Shown here: positions 33,975-45,733 of the stretch, one piece after another
Numbering within the stretch: the stretch's first letter is position 1
Layout of the letters: each line of letters begins with the position of its first letter
NCBI GenBank assembly: GCA_010093485.1
Contig: MU001503.1
Span: forward strand, 1,199,132 to 1,263,131
DNA: 64,000 nucleotides
Reading direction: 5' to 3'
From: Karstenula rhodostoma CBS 690.94
Lineage: Eukaryota; Ascomycota; Dothideomycetes; Pleosporales; Didymosphaeriaceae
Position numbers and translations under genes: made by a program
Notes under the pieces: model-generated
What the model was told of the DNA's origin: nothing
Seen by the model: the letters and a program-made list of their open reading frames with translations, nothing else
Databases searched by the model: none

Positions 33975-34380
33975 TGCAAGGGGACACACGCCAAGTAGGT
34001 CCACCAAGCCGGGTCAGCCGACAGGTAGTCTTATTGCTTACTATTGAATGAAGAGAAACATAATTAGGGCAGAAGAAATCTTCGTTGGTCGAGCTTTTTG
34101 TTCGTACTTCTCACTCTCTTAGCGGGACGGATGTTGTTGATAGCTATTGTCGTAATAGACATAGGAATAACACACAAGTCTGGGTACAAACGGTCTACGC
34201 ATTTCTTATCCTTTAGTGACACACCATCTTCACAATCTTGACCTGGCACTGTATATGTAATCAGGAATTCGGTTTAACGATGAGGATTCTCTTGCATTAT
34301 GTGTATGTGAATTTTGCGCCCGTATATGTCCAGTTACGCTGTCCTAGACTTCGGTGACCGCGCAGAGCTCGCGCGCATTA

Positions 34381-35690
34381 TCATTCCTTGTACCGCCGTT
34401 TCTGAATCAGCTCTAATACACTCGCTATGTGCCAAAACTTCGTCTCCCTGAGCTTCGTGACTAACGGCCACCACATCCAAATACTAACGACACACATCGT
34501 CAATACTATCGTAACGAGCCAGTAAAGCCAGACCCATTTGGAAACCATAGGGCCTTCGTTCGACGGACCAAAATCCCAGAAACTGGTGCTGAAGAACGTA
34601 GCAACAAATGTCCCGGGTAAGAATATGAGCGTAACAATAGAGATGACCCGCATGTCAGCGCCATACTGGTGGCTCATCTCATTATCTTGTTGAGCTCGAA
34701 GAGCGTACACCTGTGGCTGTCAACAAGGGCTCTAGGGAGGATTATAAGTGGTGTCTCACCATCTGAACCTGCGCCTGTACCGATTCTTTCACATACTCGT
34801 TTCTCCTTAGTGCGCTTTTGATGATTTGACGCATTAGGCTTAGCTGATCTGCAAACATATCGATATCAGCAGTGTCATGGTTGGGATCCGGTGGTGAGTC
34901 TTTCCAATACGATTCCATTGCGTCGGCGATGTCGCTCACGCCATTCAAAGATGAGCAATTACTTGCGAGCGCATTCGCCAGGGCAGTCAGCCTCCTCGGC
35001 ATGTCAGACAAGTCTGGGGCGCGCGCGAGTCGGTCTTCCGATAGAGAGTATAAGTTCGTTCCCATGGCTTCTCGGACAGACACAAAGTCATAGTATGTGT
35101 TCGTGGAGAACTGTTCGAGATCTTGCAATGCGATGTCTGAGAGCAGGAAAGCCACGTGCAATGGCGAAAACGCGTAGGCTTGGGACTCTTCCAGGCGTGC
35201 GATTAGTTTATTGGCATGCTCTGAGGCAATACCAAAGCACACTGCGTAAGTGGTGTTGCTGTTTCGATCATGCGTGATCATGAGCATGCCACGGAAGGGC
35301 AGACCGTACACAAGCCGTGCCATGAGACCTGAGCACGTTTGAGCTCTATTGGAAAGGAACTGAGTAAGTGACGTACCTGCGTATGAGGAATTGCCAGGAA
35401 CGGGATGACAGGATAGGCTACATGATCCAGCTCTTGCTTGTGCGCGGAAACAAATGTCTGCAATCTTCCAATGTGTGATGAAGGCTTCGAGGATGTCGGC
35501 GGGGTATGGAATCTTTCTATAGTCTCCACTATAACGACTCCTCTTGGTGATCAACCTTGAAAAATGTCAGCAACGAACACTTGCGAAAGGACAAGAACAC
35601 TGACAATTTCAGTGTCCAACTTGCGCTCGTTGAGGCGCCGAACCTTAGCAGCGACAACAGGCCCTCATCGTTCACGTAAGACTGTGACAT
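34381..35690 (-). CDS. CorA-like Mg2+ transporter-type membrane protein
   Basis: Exons 35690-35605, 35555-34760, 34710-34381; introns of 49 nt each; 403 aa. The N-terminal two thirds is a soluble domain rich in helices (HVAFLLSDIALQDLEQFS, DMFADQLSLMRQIIKSALRR). The C-terminus has the two-helix CorA layout: VISIVTLIFLPGTFVATFFSTSFWDF, then WVWLYWLVTIVLTMCVVSIWMWW. This is the fungal lineage of CorA-like proteins, where the classical GMN after TM1 is absent; here the position reads STSFWDF. Mg2+ transport is therefore uncertain; many relatives are unstudied. Lies divergently from nothing and in tandem with the peroxidase. Confidence 0.75.
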
Positions 35691-36098
35691 ACTGACTGCC
35701 TACGATGTTCAGCTCACCGATTGCTATTTATAAGTATATTTGCCTACGGTGTTCTTTCTTATTGAGACAAATACATGCCCATCATTCGGCTCCAACGACT
35801 CGGGATTTCGGGTCCATTCGCGAGCCCCAAAAGATGCACTCATGTTGATGCACGTAACGAGGCGAAGAATACTGACATTTGTGGAAGTTGGAGAAGTTAG
35901 ACCAGCGCTCACCGGATATATCCGTCAAAGAGGCTGCAGCATGCGAACCGAATACGAAAACCAATGACAATACGCTACCGCAGTCACACTCGCGCCACTT
36001 TACAAGCTTAAGCGAAAATGAAATGTTGGACAAAAACGCATCTACCGTATGAATTCTGCGCTACATTCAAGGGCTCATGTAAGGTTGGAGTGAGGCTC
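35691..36098. other. Spacer between peroxidase and CorA-like gene
   Basis: Same-strand neighbours separated by about 400 bp; no other gene visible. Contains the CorA-like gene's promoter. Confidence 0.4.
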
Positions 36099-37384
36099 TC
36101 ACTCTTTACCAGTTGATATCAGGCCGGTCAGCATGATGGCATCGTCCACCAGGTTGTTGAGCTGATCATATTGACCTTGCAGCCATAAATCCAAGATCGG
36201 CTGGTCTTGGCTCACAAATGAGTTCCTCGCAGGAGGCAGAACCTTGGTACATTCTTTCAAATCATTGATGTTGTTGACACCGAGAAGTGAAAGTCGCGTA
36301 TAGGCTTTCGCATAGTCCTGCCGATATCAGCCACGGTCTTCTGAGATACTTTCATGACTTACCTCGTTCCAATGATCCTGCCCATTGATGAATTCTTGCC
36401 ACTCGCCCTTCACCCGAGCGTCTTTGCTAAGAGCGATGTCGCTAGCGAACTTGAACACTCTGGGCGGTGTCGTTGAGACAGTTTCCCCATAAAACTTCAC
36501 ATCCCATACACCGGGTGTACTATCCTGTGGGTCACCGTCTCTTGCTGTGTTGACAAAGTGCTGTTGCGACGTGGTATGCGCACCTACCAGTGCCGCCAAA
36601 TCATGCGGGTCGATCGTCTTCGCCTGGAACAGCTTGATGAGCTTATCCGCCGAGTCGTTTACATCAGGCAGAAGACCAGTAGGCCCAGCCTTTGCATTGT
36701 CTTTGCGCCCGACGAAGGATCGAATACGTGGACCGAGAGGGCATACGACTGTGGCAACATTTGCACCCATTTGAATAAGATCGGCCATGGTTCTGTGCAG
36801 GTTAGATGACTGTTGGACAACGAAGAAATGAGCACTTACACTCCATATTTGTTATACTTGGCGTACCACGTCTTCATTTGATCAGCAATAGCTGCAAGGC
36901 CGTTGTTGTCAGAACGACTGATTTCATCGGTGAGAAGAATGCTTCCATCAGCACCACCGTAGGAGCTTGTGGTTGACCAGACGCCCGCATCATGGAATCC
37001 CAACCGCACAGCACCGCGTGCAAATTTGTTACAGCGGCCCGAAGTTCCATTGAACTTAGCAGTCATGTCATATGAAATCCATTTCCACACGCAGCACAGA
37101 TCGGCTTTACATGCTGCTGTATCTGGTGTTCCCGCCGGTGCACCAGCATCAATGACGTTCGAACGGGCGTCCTTCTGGTCAAGAAGAATCGCCTTAATGT
37201 CCTTTCCGATCGAGGTCAATTGGGAGTCTTTCAAGGTGTTGAGGTCTCCAATGAGTTGCTTCGGCTCTTCGCGAGCAATTTTCGCTGAGCGCTGCAGGTC
37301 TTTCAATGTCTCACCCATACCAGGATATGCGAGCGCACATGAGTAATAGGGAATGGCATGGTATAAGAATTTCAGAATCCTCAT
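36099..37384 (-). CDS. Secreted class II-type haem peroxidase (ligninase-like)
   Basis: Exons 37384-36840, 36792-36363, 36317-36099; 397 aa. N-terminal hydrophobic leader (residues 1-19, ending about SCALAYP) suggests secretion. Distal haem side: RGAVRLGFHDAG with Arg127 and His131; GGADGSILL follows as in plant-type peroxidases. Proximal ligand: DLAALVGAHTTS with His254. WDVKFYGE and VFKFASDIALSKD are the expected later helices. The third exon supplies a C-terminal tail starting DYAKAYTRLSLLGVNNINDL. Oxidises phenolics or other donors with H2O2. It matches ascomycete members of the family, whose substrates are mostly undefined; an Mn site or catalytic Trp cannot be assigned by eye. Confidence 0.85.
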
Positions 37385-39764
37385 GATGAGTTTCGTAAAG
37401 ATATGAGAAGATGATGATAGGATTTCGATATGGGGGCCTCTGGCTAGGGTGGGAGACTTGGAGTACTTATACTTATTGATCTAGGATGAGGTTGCAGCAT
37501 AGTCTGGAGAGGACTGACATTTCTCTTCTGCAAGTGAAGGATGGATCGATTCTCTTCGGTGGTCTGGAAGCATAGAACCAAATGAATACGAGGAAACTCG
37601 GATTCATACGACCACGAAAGCCGGAGCGAGGGGAGCTCTGGTCCGTGTTTTCGATACTTGCGTTTCGCTGAATGGAGCCTATTCTGATAAGCATCTCAGG
37701 GTAATAAGAGCTTACGGCCAAGAAAACGTATAGCGGCACCGGGGTTGGCCCGGACAGTGGTACACATGCGTGCCAAGTACGATACCACCGGGTGCGAGCT
37801 GCGCGTATGGCGTTGTTGAAAACCTGGTCCAATTCATACATATATTACACGTGCAGGAAGCTTTCTAATCGGAAAGGCAGCGCGGCAGGCCCGGAGGGAG
37901 GCGATGGATCCACGGAGAGTTGCAGTTCTCACGGAATGGCCTTGAGGATGGTCGAGATTTTCAAGCACGCTTGGGAGGAAAAAAAGAAACCCGTTCTTAT
38001 ATAGCTTTGGATGCCCGTCAAAACAACACATCATTCGATTAACAGTGCGCTATTACTACCGTTGTTATTGTGCAATGCTAGTTGAGGAGACCTGAGTATC
38101 TTCGTGTGCAGTATGCACAGGTGATCCTACCGGACAATGTTTGAAGGGTATCTATTCTTAGCGATCAGAAAAGTTGTCCCTGGGCATAATGCGTCAGCTC
38201 GGCGGCGATAAATATACGATTGTGTATCTCATTGAGGATTAGATTGCAAAGTCAGCCACAATGGACATCTCCCGCGGTTATGGGTCGTATTCCGAGCGAG
38301 GTTTACCAAAAACTTCAATTTAGCCGGATAAGGCAGCGTTTGCAGATCCCGTCCTTTGGAAATTTTGCTGAATTAACCTGGTCTGTATGTACCTAAGTAA
38401 TAATAGGATTGGATACCTGCACGCAGGATGCCTCGAGTTGGTTACGGAGTAGCGCTGCAAGCGAAGCGCGACAAATAAATCCCCGAATATGATCATGCGA
38501 ACGTGGGTGTAACTGGCAACTGTATGCCCTGCACGTGTAAAGTTCAATAATTTTGGCCTGAATCGTCGACTGAAATCCACTGCTCCACCGCAAAACCACG
38601 TTTGAGACGCCGCATTTGAAGACCCGGCTGAAAGAGGGCACGATGCAGCTGTCGTATTCGCTAACGACAACCTGGCGCTATAGGAATTTCCGTTACATGT
38701 TCTACTTTATGGACGACGCCAGTTGCCGGACCATTGTCACTGTTGGATGTCTCTTCTGGGAAGTATCTCGACTCTGACGCGGCTCCTGGTGCGGATATCC
38801 GGTGTGTGCTCGTCCCTGGATGTGTGTGCAAATGGGCAATCGAAACATCACAACCATAGTGTTGCAGCAGCTAATTACATCTGTCCGTCTGCGTACAGCT
38901 TGCAAGGGCGTGCTCGTTGAGACCAAACCGCTTGAAGGGCGGTAGGAATGACACGTACTTTGCGGCTTGTTCGCACATGTCCTAGAGAGCGCTGTAGAAG
39001 ATGAAGTAGTTCGACGGAAGCTAGTTTCATTTGAGGTGTCAGAGCCATAAGATGCGCGCATATAACGATGTAGCGCAGAGACCTGTGCACGGTGGAAGGA
39101 CAGCAATCGAGAAAATTGACCCTTTCAAGTGCTCATGTCGCCATTAGGCCAGAATGAAGATAACTCTTCCTGGGCAGAAGCTAACAGGACGCAGGAGGGA
39201 AATGCACACATTTGAGTGCCAATGTGGTCACAATGGAAGGTAGTGCTATTCGATGGCGCGTTCGGACAATGAGGGGCGTCTCACGTAAGCCACGCTAGTG
39301 CGTGACAGGCTAGAACGCTGGGTGACATCTTGGTGACCACGACACACTCCGCTCCATCATTCCGCCCCCATCCATCACGAAAGCACCAACCTGCCTGGAG
39401 TAGTTTCGACATTCAAGGAGCGGTCTATTGCGCTCTCATTGCACTGTCATTTGTCGAGATGGAAGCCACTATGCACGGTATGATGTTCAGGTGCTCTGTC
39501 AGCTTCAGCTCTCAATACCGTGGCATTAACGTTGTGCACTCCGCGTTTGACCGCTCAGCTGCATGGCTGTTGAGATTGGAAGAAACGTCATCCTGCTGCT
39601 CAACGCTCCTTCGAACTTATGTCTATATAGGATCCAGCGCTCCGCGTCAGCGAACAAGTGATTTTTACAACGCTTTTAGAACTGCTTACACGAACTTCAA
39701 TTTCTCTCCGCTCTTATTTCTTGGATTTTAGACATACATATATCTGGATCTCGGTTCCGAAAAC
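37385..39764. other. Gene-free 2.4 kb
   Basis: Peroxidase promoter and then non-coding sequence. I found no repeat or gene. A TATA-like ctatatagg at about 39623 may serve the phosphoesterase-fold gene at 39765. Confidence 0.45.
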
Positions 39765-40640
39765 ATGAAACGGCTTTCAGGACTATTCTCAGCACCCAAG
39801 ACCACCTTTCAAATTCTTTCCGATCTCTACCTCAACTACGAATCACAATACCTCACATTCCACATCCCAGTCTCAGCATCCTATCTAATCCTCGCAGGCA
39901 ACGTTGGCCAGCTCGCGGATTACGATGCGTACCTATCCTTCCTCGTCCGGCGATGTAATCTCTATGAGAAAGTGTTCCTTGTTCTCGGAGCGCTAGAGTT
40001 TCAAGGTCTTTCGCACGCCGAAGGCTTGCAGCTCGCACATCATATGGGAGAAGAAGCGGCCACGAGAGGACGACTGCAGATCCTCCATCGGACCAGAGTA
40101 GATGTACACAATACGGACATTACGTTACTGGGATGTACGCTATGGAGCAATATATCCGAGTCCGCGGAAGCTGCTGTGATCAAGAAGGCACCTGAGTTTG
40201 ACACCAAAGAGGGGATCCGGCAGTGGACCGTCTTCGACCACAACGAGGAACACTTTCGCGACCTAGCGTGGCTACAGGCTGAGATCAGCAATCCTCGACT
40301 ATTCGCTGGCACCGAGCCATCTTCATCGGCGTCTTCGCGGCTTGTTATCGTATCGTCGTTTACACCGGATCTGCATCATACGCTTCCTCCTTGGCAAGTG
40401 CATTCACCGTGGTGCGCTGCATACGGTACAGATCTCTTGAATGGGACAGAATGGAACGGGGTGAAGTACTGGGTCCATGGAGCCACTGGAAGAACGGGAA
40501 AGGCTAAACGATTTGGTCTCAAGATTGTTAGTAATCAACGAGGACGTGTCGGTGAAGAGGAAAAGGGAATCCTGGAAGATGGTGTATCGGAAAAGGACAA
40601 GGTAGATTTGTTTGACGTGATGAAGATTATCCGGGTGTGA
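39765..40640 (+). CDS. Calcineurin-like phosphoesterase fold, metal ligands lost (pseudoenzyme)
   Basis: Single exon, 291 aa. The framework follows fungal metallophosphoesterases: FQILSDLYLNYE, SASYLILAGNVGQL, YEKVFLVLGALEFQG, VDVHNTDITLLGCTLWSN, EEHFRDLAWLQAEI, SSRLVIVSSFTPD and KYWVHGATGRTG. In active members the signature positions read DxH, GDxG, GNHE, (T)HHAPT and GHTH. Here they read DLY, GNVG, GALE, SSFTP and GATG, so nearly every metal ligand is replaced while the scaffold and reading frame are kept. No stop or frameshift breaks the frame. Either a regulatory pseudoenzyme or a recently relaxed gene. Confidence 0.75.
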   Translation: MKRLSGLFSAPKTTFQILSDLYLNYESQYLTFHIPVSASYLILAGNVGQLADYDAYLSFLVRRCNLYEKVFLVLGALEFQGLSHAEGLQLAHHMGEEAATRGRLQILHRTRVDVHNTDITLLGCTLWSNISESAEAAVIKKAPEFDTKEGIRQWTVFDHNEEHFRDLAWLQAEISNPRLFAGTEPSSSASSRLVIVSSFTPDLHHTLPPWQVHSPWCAAYGTDLLNGTEWNGVKYWVHGATGRTGKAKRFGLKIVSNQRGRVGEEEKGILEDGVSEKDKVDLFDVMKIIRV

Positions 40641-40884
40641 GAGTGGGAGAGAAAACCCGGTTGTCGGAACAAACTCGTTTCAATCTTCCAGCTCAAATCG
40701 GGCGAAAAAGTCGATCACAGCACTAGGACCTAAGTTTGAGTGTAGGGATTACCCAGGGTAGGCAATACGTAGGCCGATAATACTCGAAATTTGGTTCTAG
40801 TACTGTAATACATGCCAAAAGTCGTTTGATCAGAGTGCTCGGACGAGATTGAGACGACTGGCTCGGTCAGACCCAAGCGGGTGG

Positions 40885-42522
40885 ATGGCCGAATTCATCT
40901 GCTCGATACGACATATAGTAAGCCCCCACTTACTAAGCCTTGCGCGCAATTTCATTTCTTTCACTGTCTCGATTACCTCCAGTACACATCATTAGCTTCC
41001 AAGCGTAACACTTCTGTGACCTATACACCTTTCATCATCTTTCACCACATTGTACGAGATCCGAATTGGTCTCCAAGTCGATCTGATGGTTTTCTGGTGT
41101 ATGGCGCTTAATTCCCACAAGGCTGCGGGCAAGCGCATACGAGCACCTGGATTGTTCCAGCGACCTTCCTGGAAATTTTGGACTTGCACTCGAGCAGTCT
41201 TCCAACTCAGCGCGCCTCTTCTTCCATACCCTTTCCTCGTCCCGATTTACCTATTGTTGTTATTCACAAGAGCAGCTGTCAAGATTCTATCCTGGTGCCA
41301 CGTGGGAGACGGTTCATTCGCGAGCTCAATCACACTGAAAGCTACTTCCGAGATCGTCCTCGTAGGCTCAAACATCTGCGTGATGTCGTCTGGACAATGG
41401 CTAAAAGATAACAGAGCCTAATTTTACGGTTAGGAAGCTACCACGGGCATTTCAACAAGTATACCTACACGATCTTCTGGACTACGTACTTCTGCGTAGC
41501 TGAATCACTGGAAACATTCACCATGGACTACTGTCAGGCGCTTCGAGAGCAACCCGAGACAGACGCTGAGATCGTCATGTTCGTCGACAATGGATTCCGA
41601 TTGCAGATTCCCTGCTCGCAAGCCACGAATGACAAAGACCTTGTGCGGCTTCTACGTATGTTCTACGAGCTCACCATGGCAAGACGAGGTGTCATACAGA
41701 TCTTTGGCTTCAAAACGAGCGCGAGGATTGACGTGGTGCAGGTATGCTCGCTCACCGAACCATTTGCTTCATATTATTCATGTCACATAGCTTCAATTTG
41801 GCGCAGCTGTTGGCGCAAAGGTTGGCCCACCGCTAGATCTCGGGCGGCATGGCCCGTACAATAGGCAAATCCATTTCTTCCAGGACTCGTCAACGCTCAG
41901 TGGGACCGTCATTAGAGACAGGCTTCTCATTGAAAGCGTCATTCGCAATACGCACGCGGACCCACAACGAGTTCCAATCACCGTTTCACCTCTTGAACAA
42001 ACACGGGCTTTGAACATAATCAGAAGCTGGAATCCACGATCAGCAAGCGCGACAGTAGCTATTCCCGTGTTCTGCAGCTTCGCCGTATCCGTTATCTGGT
42101 CGGCCGTATTCACGTTGAAGTACGGCGCCGACATACAAGCCAGTGTACAAACGGGTTTCACTATCGGAAGCTATGTAGTAACGACAGGTAAGGCTGCAAT
42201 GAACCCAGTCATCGGAACTACCACTCAACAAGTCCTAGGTGCCGTTCTCATCGCTCTGGTCGCCTTCCTGGACACGAAGTACAACTCCAACGAGCAGGCC
42301 TCAGATACAGGCATCTTCACTTCCCCGCCACCTAGTCCGCAACCGTCTAGTCTGCAACTACCCAGATCAAGACCCCTGTCTCCAGAGCGGCCACAGCTTC
42401 CAATAAGCCCTCAGCCTGCCCGACCGCGAGCTGCGACAATACACTCACATTCTGCCCCGCAATTATTCCACCAGCGCTCCACGCAACCCCAACCTCTGCA
42501 GGCACTGCTTCTACAACGATAG
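40885..42522 (+). CDS. Unrecognised fungal protein with C-terminal membrane helices
   Basis: Best model: 40885-40917, 40983-41051, 41122-41361, 41415-41741, 41791-42187, 42239-42522; 449 aa, in phase throughout. The last two introns are convincing (GTATGC...CATAG; GTAAGG...CCTAG). The first three are tentative: without them the region shows frame changes near 41047 and 41409 and would be a pseudogene. Readable parts: a Trp/aromatic hydrophobic segment (LLPYPFLVPIYLLLLFTR), ETFTMDYCQALREQPETD, RLLRMFYELTMARRGVIQIF, and two C-terminal helices (VAIPVFCSFAVSVIWSAVF and AVLIALVAFLD) followed by a Pro-rich tail. I have a general impression of a widespread uncharacterised fungal family, but cannot name it. 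Confidence 0.5.
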
Positions 42523-42713
42523 GTAACACAATCGATTTTGTTCCGCCCGGGGATATCGTACCCATTGCGGCGAGGTGGAAAAGACTAGATCTCCAATCCA
42601 GTGGTGAACATGTTATGTTAAATCTCGATCCAGCCTAAGATCAAACCGTCTCCAAGCTACCATCTCTCAGCTCCTTCCTGCAGACATGTCAGCGAGTTCA
42701 CCGTTTCTATGTA

Positions 42714-43386
42714 TCACCAGTCTATACCCGAGTGAGGATTCTCCTGACACACCACCCCTCCTTCCGCCACGCGCTCCAACTCCTCAATCCGCTCGTCTTG
42801 CCTCTCGAGCAAAAGTCTCATGTTCTTAATCATTTGCGCCTGCGCGCGAATGGTCTCTTGTTGCGCGGACATGGTATCCTGCTGGACCTGGATGGTCTGG
42901 GCATCAGACGCGATGATGTCTTCATACAGCTGCAGAATAGACTCGGGACGGGGTTCGGCGTCTGACTTTGGTGGATCGAGAGAGTAGGGTGGTGGAGACG
43001 AGGAACGTTGGGATAGCGGCCGTGGTGGTGTGGTTTTGCGTGTTGGAGTTGGCGCAGCTCTTGGAGAAGGAGGACCTGAGTGAGTGCATTAGCAAAGCCT
43101 CAAGATATGCCGGAATGCGGCTTCACTCACTGCTTGGAGGTCTCGTCGGCGACACATTCCTGCCCTCCTCCCCACGCCTATCTTCGTTCTTCCTCGCCCG
43201 GCGACTCTTCGACAGCGCAGCTGTATCTCCCGACGGCCCTGAATGGATCTGCACCGTCGCTCTCAGCAGCACCCCGAAGTTCGCAAGCAAAACCACAAAG
43301 CCATACACCGTTGCCGCCCTCAAGAAAAGCACAAACACCACCCCATACACCAGCGATCTCATAAACTCATCCGGTGTCTCCGCCAT
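42714..43386 (-). CDS. Orphan membrane/coiled-coil protein
   Basis: Exons 43386-43131 and 43075-42714, intron 55 nt (GTGAGT donor, ACTCAG end); 205 aa. A hydrophobic segment lies at residues about 12-40 (VYGVVFVLFLRAATVYGFVVLL), followed by a basic RRARKNEDRR stretch and a Pro/Ser/Thr-rich middle. A long Gln/Glu/Arg heptad-like helix comes next (from SILQLYEDIIASDAQTIQVQ to RLLLERQDERIEELERV) and a short tail. This looks like a single-pass membrane protein with a cytosolic coiled coil. No family recognised. It converges with the gene ending at 42522. Confidence 0.65.
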
Positions 43387-44116
43387 AACACGCAGCTCTT
43401 CTCTATCCTCAGTGCAATAAGTACCCACGCGTTGCAACGATCAACAACAGTACGTTATCTCGCTCGTCCAGCTTCACCACATCTCTCGCGCCGTGCCGCG
43501 CACTCTGCGAGTATATATCTCTCCCTACCCACCACACCTCCGTCCGCCCCCTCAAACCCAGCGATCCCACGACTGAATCCAGATGTGGCTCAGTGACTCT
43601 CAACCCATGCTGTTAGAGGGTGGGTGTGGAGAACGGGTGTTCACGCGATGTGCTCATGCGGGCAGGATGAGACATGCACATGTGCGTGGGTGGGGCGGGG
43701 GAGGCGCTGATTGGTTGGCTGGCGGAAGGTGTGGGATCGGCTGAATTGGGGACGCACCTGGAGCATACCGGGCTGGAACAGCTGGTGTATGTACGTCACT
43801 GCTCGTTTTCGGACGGTATTTGGCTCGGTCAGGAATGTTCCGGGTTAGGATGTAGGCGGGGTAGGGGGTACCGGTAGCGGTTTCAGGTACGGCTTGCTTC
43901 TCTCGGATCCTCAGTGGGAGTGCATTTTGTTCTTTTCAACGCTGTAGGTTGTTTGTTTTGTATGGAAGCTGCTGAGTGGCTTTGTTCCGCGTCGCTGCTC
44001 GCTAGATGACACCGAAGTTTTGTGGCTCGTAACAGGGTCAGCACCTGGGCAGTAAGAAGCAGGATCAGCTGCGGACTACACTTGCATATTGATCGACATC
44101 TGTGGATGCGACGCCT
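43387..44116. other. Intergenic
   Basis: Promoter of the coiled-coil gene and G-rich sequence around 43.68-43.87 kb. No gene recognised. Confidence 0.4.
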
Positions 44117-44584
44117 TCACCGGTCCAGCTGAGACTGTCTACGATTGCGAACAAGATTGTGGGCATGACTGACAACCCCAGAATTGTACATCGTCGGTTG
44201 CTGTTCCAAGGAGAACCCGCCATATCCTCCCCGATGATCGTTCGATGGCTGCTCTCGAGGTCTCATCACAGACCAGACCGATATATCGGAGATCATGTTG
44301 TATGTAGGCAGCACGAGCATGTGAGTCGCTATCAGCGTTTGAGCCACAGATGCAAAGCGCTTTGACCTTCTCACGCTCCACCTGGCTGTCCATTCTGCAT
44401 CCGTAAACTCGCCATCCGCGAACCGGTTCCCATTGTTCGGTTCCATGTAGGCAAGAGGAACATGACCCACACTGCCTTGTACGAAGCCTTTGGGCTCGTT
44501 GACTTGAAGGACAGCTGCGCGATTCACACCATTTGAGAAAATGCACCCAAGTGGCGAATGAAATCGGGCAAGGACGGCGTTCAT
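44117..44584 (-). CDS. Hypothetical ORF, weak
   Basis: A 155-codon frame from the ATG at 44584. It contains no recognisable motif and no hydrophobic segment of note. The neighbouring frame is also open for a long stretch, so coding status is doubtful. It lies downstream of the two-helix gene at 44847-45252 on the same strand. Confidence 0.22.
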   Translation of the reverse strand: MNAVLARFHSPLGCIFSNGVNRAAVLQVNEPKGFVQGSVGHVPLAYMEPNNGNRFADGEFTDAEWTARWSVRRSKRFASVAQTLIATHMLVLPTYNMISDISVWSVMRPREQPSNDHRGGYGGFSLEQQPTMYNSGVVSHAHNLVRNRRQSQLDR

Positions 44585-44846
44585 TTCTCTAAAGACATAC
44601 CTATTAACCAAGATTCTGCAAGGCTGAAGGCGAAAGGCTGAAACCGACTGATACCGAATATACCTAGCCACCAGACTTCGCGAACAATCTCCCAATGCTA
44701 CTCACGAGACCACGTAGGATGAACCCCAAATCTCGAGCTCGAGCCTCGCTTACTGACCAAGTCACGACCATGCCCACTCCCACAACTTTTGCAGACGACG
44801 TACCGTACAGCAAACACGAAAAGCTGCGCCAGCAATCCGCGGCTCT

Positions 44847-45252
44847 TCACCGAATCAACAACCACCTTCCACCAAAGCCCTCGAGGCTGTACACCGCTAA
44901 AACGATCAAGCCCCCGAGTATCCACTTCCACGGGTCGAAAGCGTGTCCCGCCGCTATGTCCGGCTCTAGTGTCGCACTTGCACCGTCTTTGCCCTGAACA
45001 GACGTCGCGCCCAAGGCTATGTGGAAAAGATTCTGTGGCCTTGATCATCCGGTTAGATAGCCGTGAGGATATAGGGATGTATCAGAGACGGGCGTACAGC
45101 GCGTAAGCCTCAGCGGCGGTGGCGAATGTGATGAGCGCTATCAGGACGGTCGCTGTGGAGAGTCGGATCATGGCGGGCGATGTGGCAGGAGGTGTCTTTC
45201 GATCGTAGATCTCGGGAAGTGAAAAGGTTGGTTTTGAGCGCTCGAGATACAT
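44847..45252 (-). CDS. Small two-helix membrane protein
   Basis: Two exons, 45252-45098 and 45039-44847, intron 58 nt with TCTAAC branch; 115 aa. Neither exon stands out as a long ORF, but together they read naturally: a polar N-terminus (MYLERSKPTFSLPEIYDR), a hydrophobic helix (ATVLIALITFATAAEAYAL), a polar loop with GKDGAS, then WKWILGGLIVLAVYSLEGF and a short basic end WLLIR. An in-frame stop precedes the ATG. Possibly an organelle or ER membrane protein; family unknown. An internal Met before the first helix could make a shorter signal-peptide form. Confidence 0.5.
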
Positions 45253-45457
45253 GGCTGTCTATATGCTTTTTCTTTATCGCATTTCTGACGAGCGAAGCGT
45301 CAGCACGGTATAGCGCAGCCACATGGAGCCACAGGGCGAGTGTTAGCAGGCATGGGCTCAGCTGTGCTTTTGAGGCGTAGAACAGTAAGCAAGCATGAGG
45401 TCGCGTATTGGTGAAATCATACATGAGGCTTGCATGACTTGTCGGAAAGGGTCTTGG

Positions 45458-45733
45458 CTAGGTTGGTCTCATCGTGACACCGAGTTGACTTGCTGGACGA
45501 AGTAGTCGCTGAAAGGCTACCATATCATCGCCCAAGGAAGCGCTCTCGGAGGGCATGGTCGTGTCTCTGGGCTGTCGAACGCGGCGGTAGACGCGGGCGA
45601 GGCTAGAGGAGTGTTCGCACAAGGCCAGATGCTCCTGGTCAGCGACGAGACGCGCAGGACTCATTGAGCCAGGGCGCTTCACGAAGACGTCCAAGTCCCA
45701 TCTCTTTCTTCTCTGCAGTGCGAAGCGTGCCAT
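45458..45733 (-). CDS. Hypothetical 91-residue ORF
   Basis: ATG-initiated frame rich in Arg (ALQRRKRWDLDVFVKRPG, ARVYRRVRQPRD). No motif recognised, no confident introns. Upstream of the small two-helix gene on the same strand. It may be non-coding. Confidence 0.25.
   Translation of the reverse strand: MARFALQRRKRWDLDVFVKRPGSMSPARLVADQEHLALCEHSSSLARVYRRVRQPRDTTMPSESASLGDDMVAFQRLLRPASQLGVTMRPT

Noticed and set aside
39330..39731. 133-codon frame just before the phosphoesterase-fold gene
   Set aside because: Contains the TATA-like site and probable leader of the next gene; no motif.
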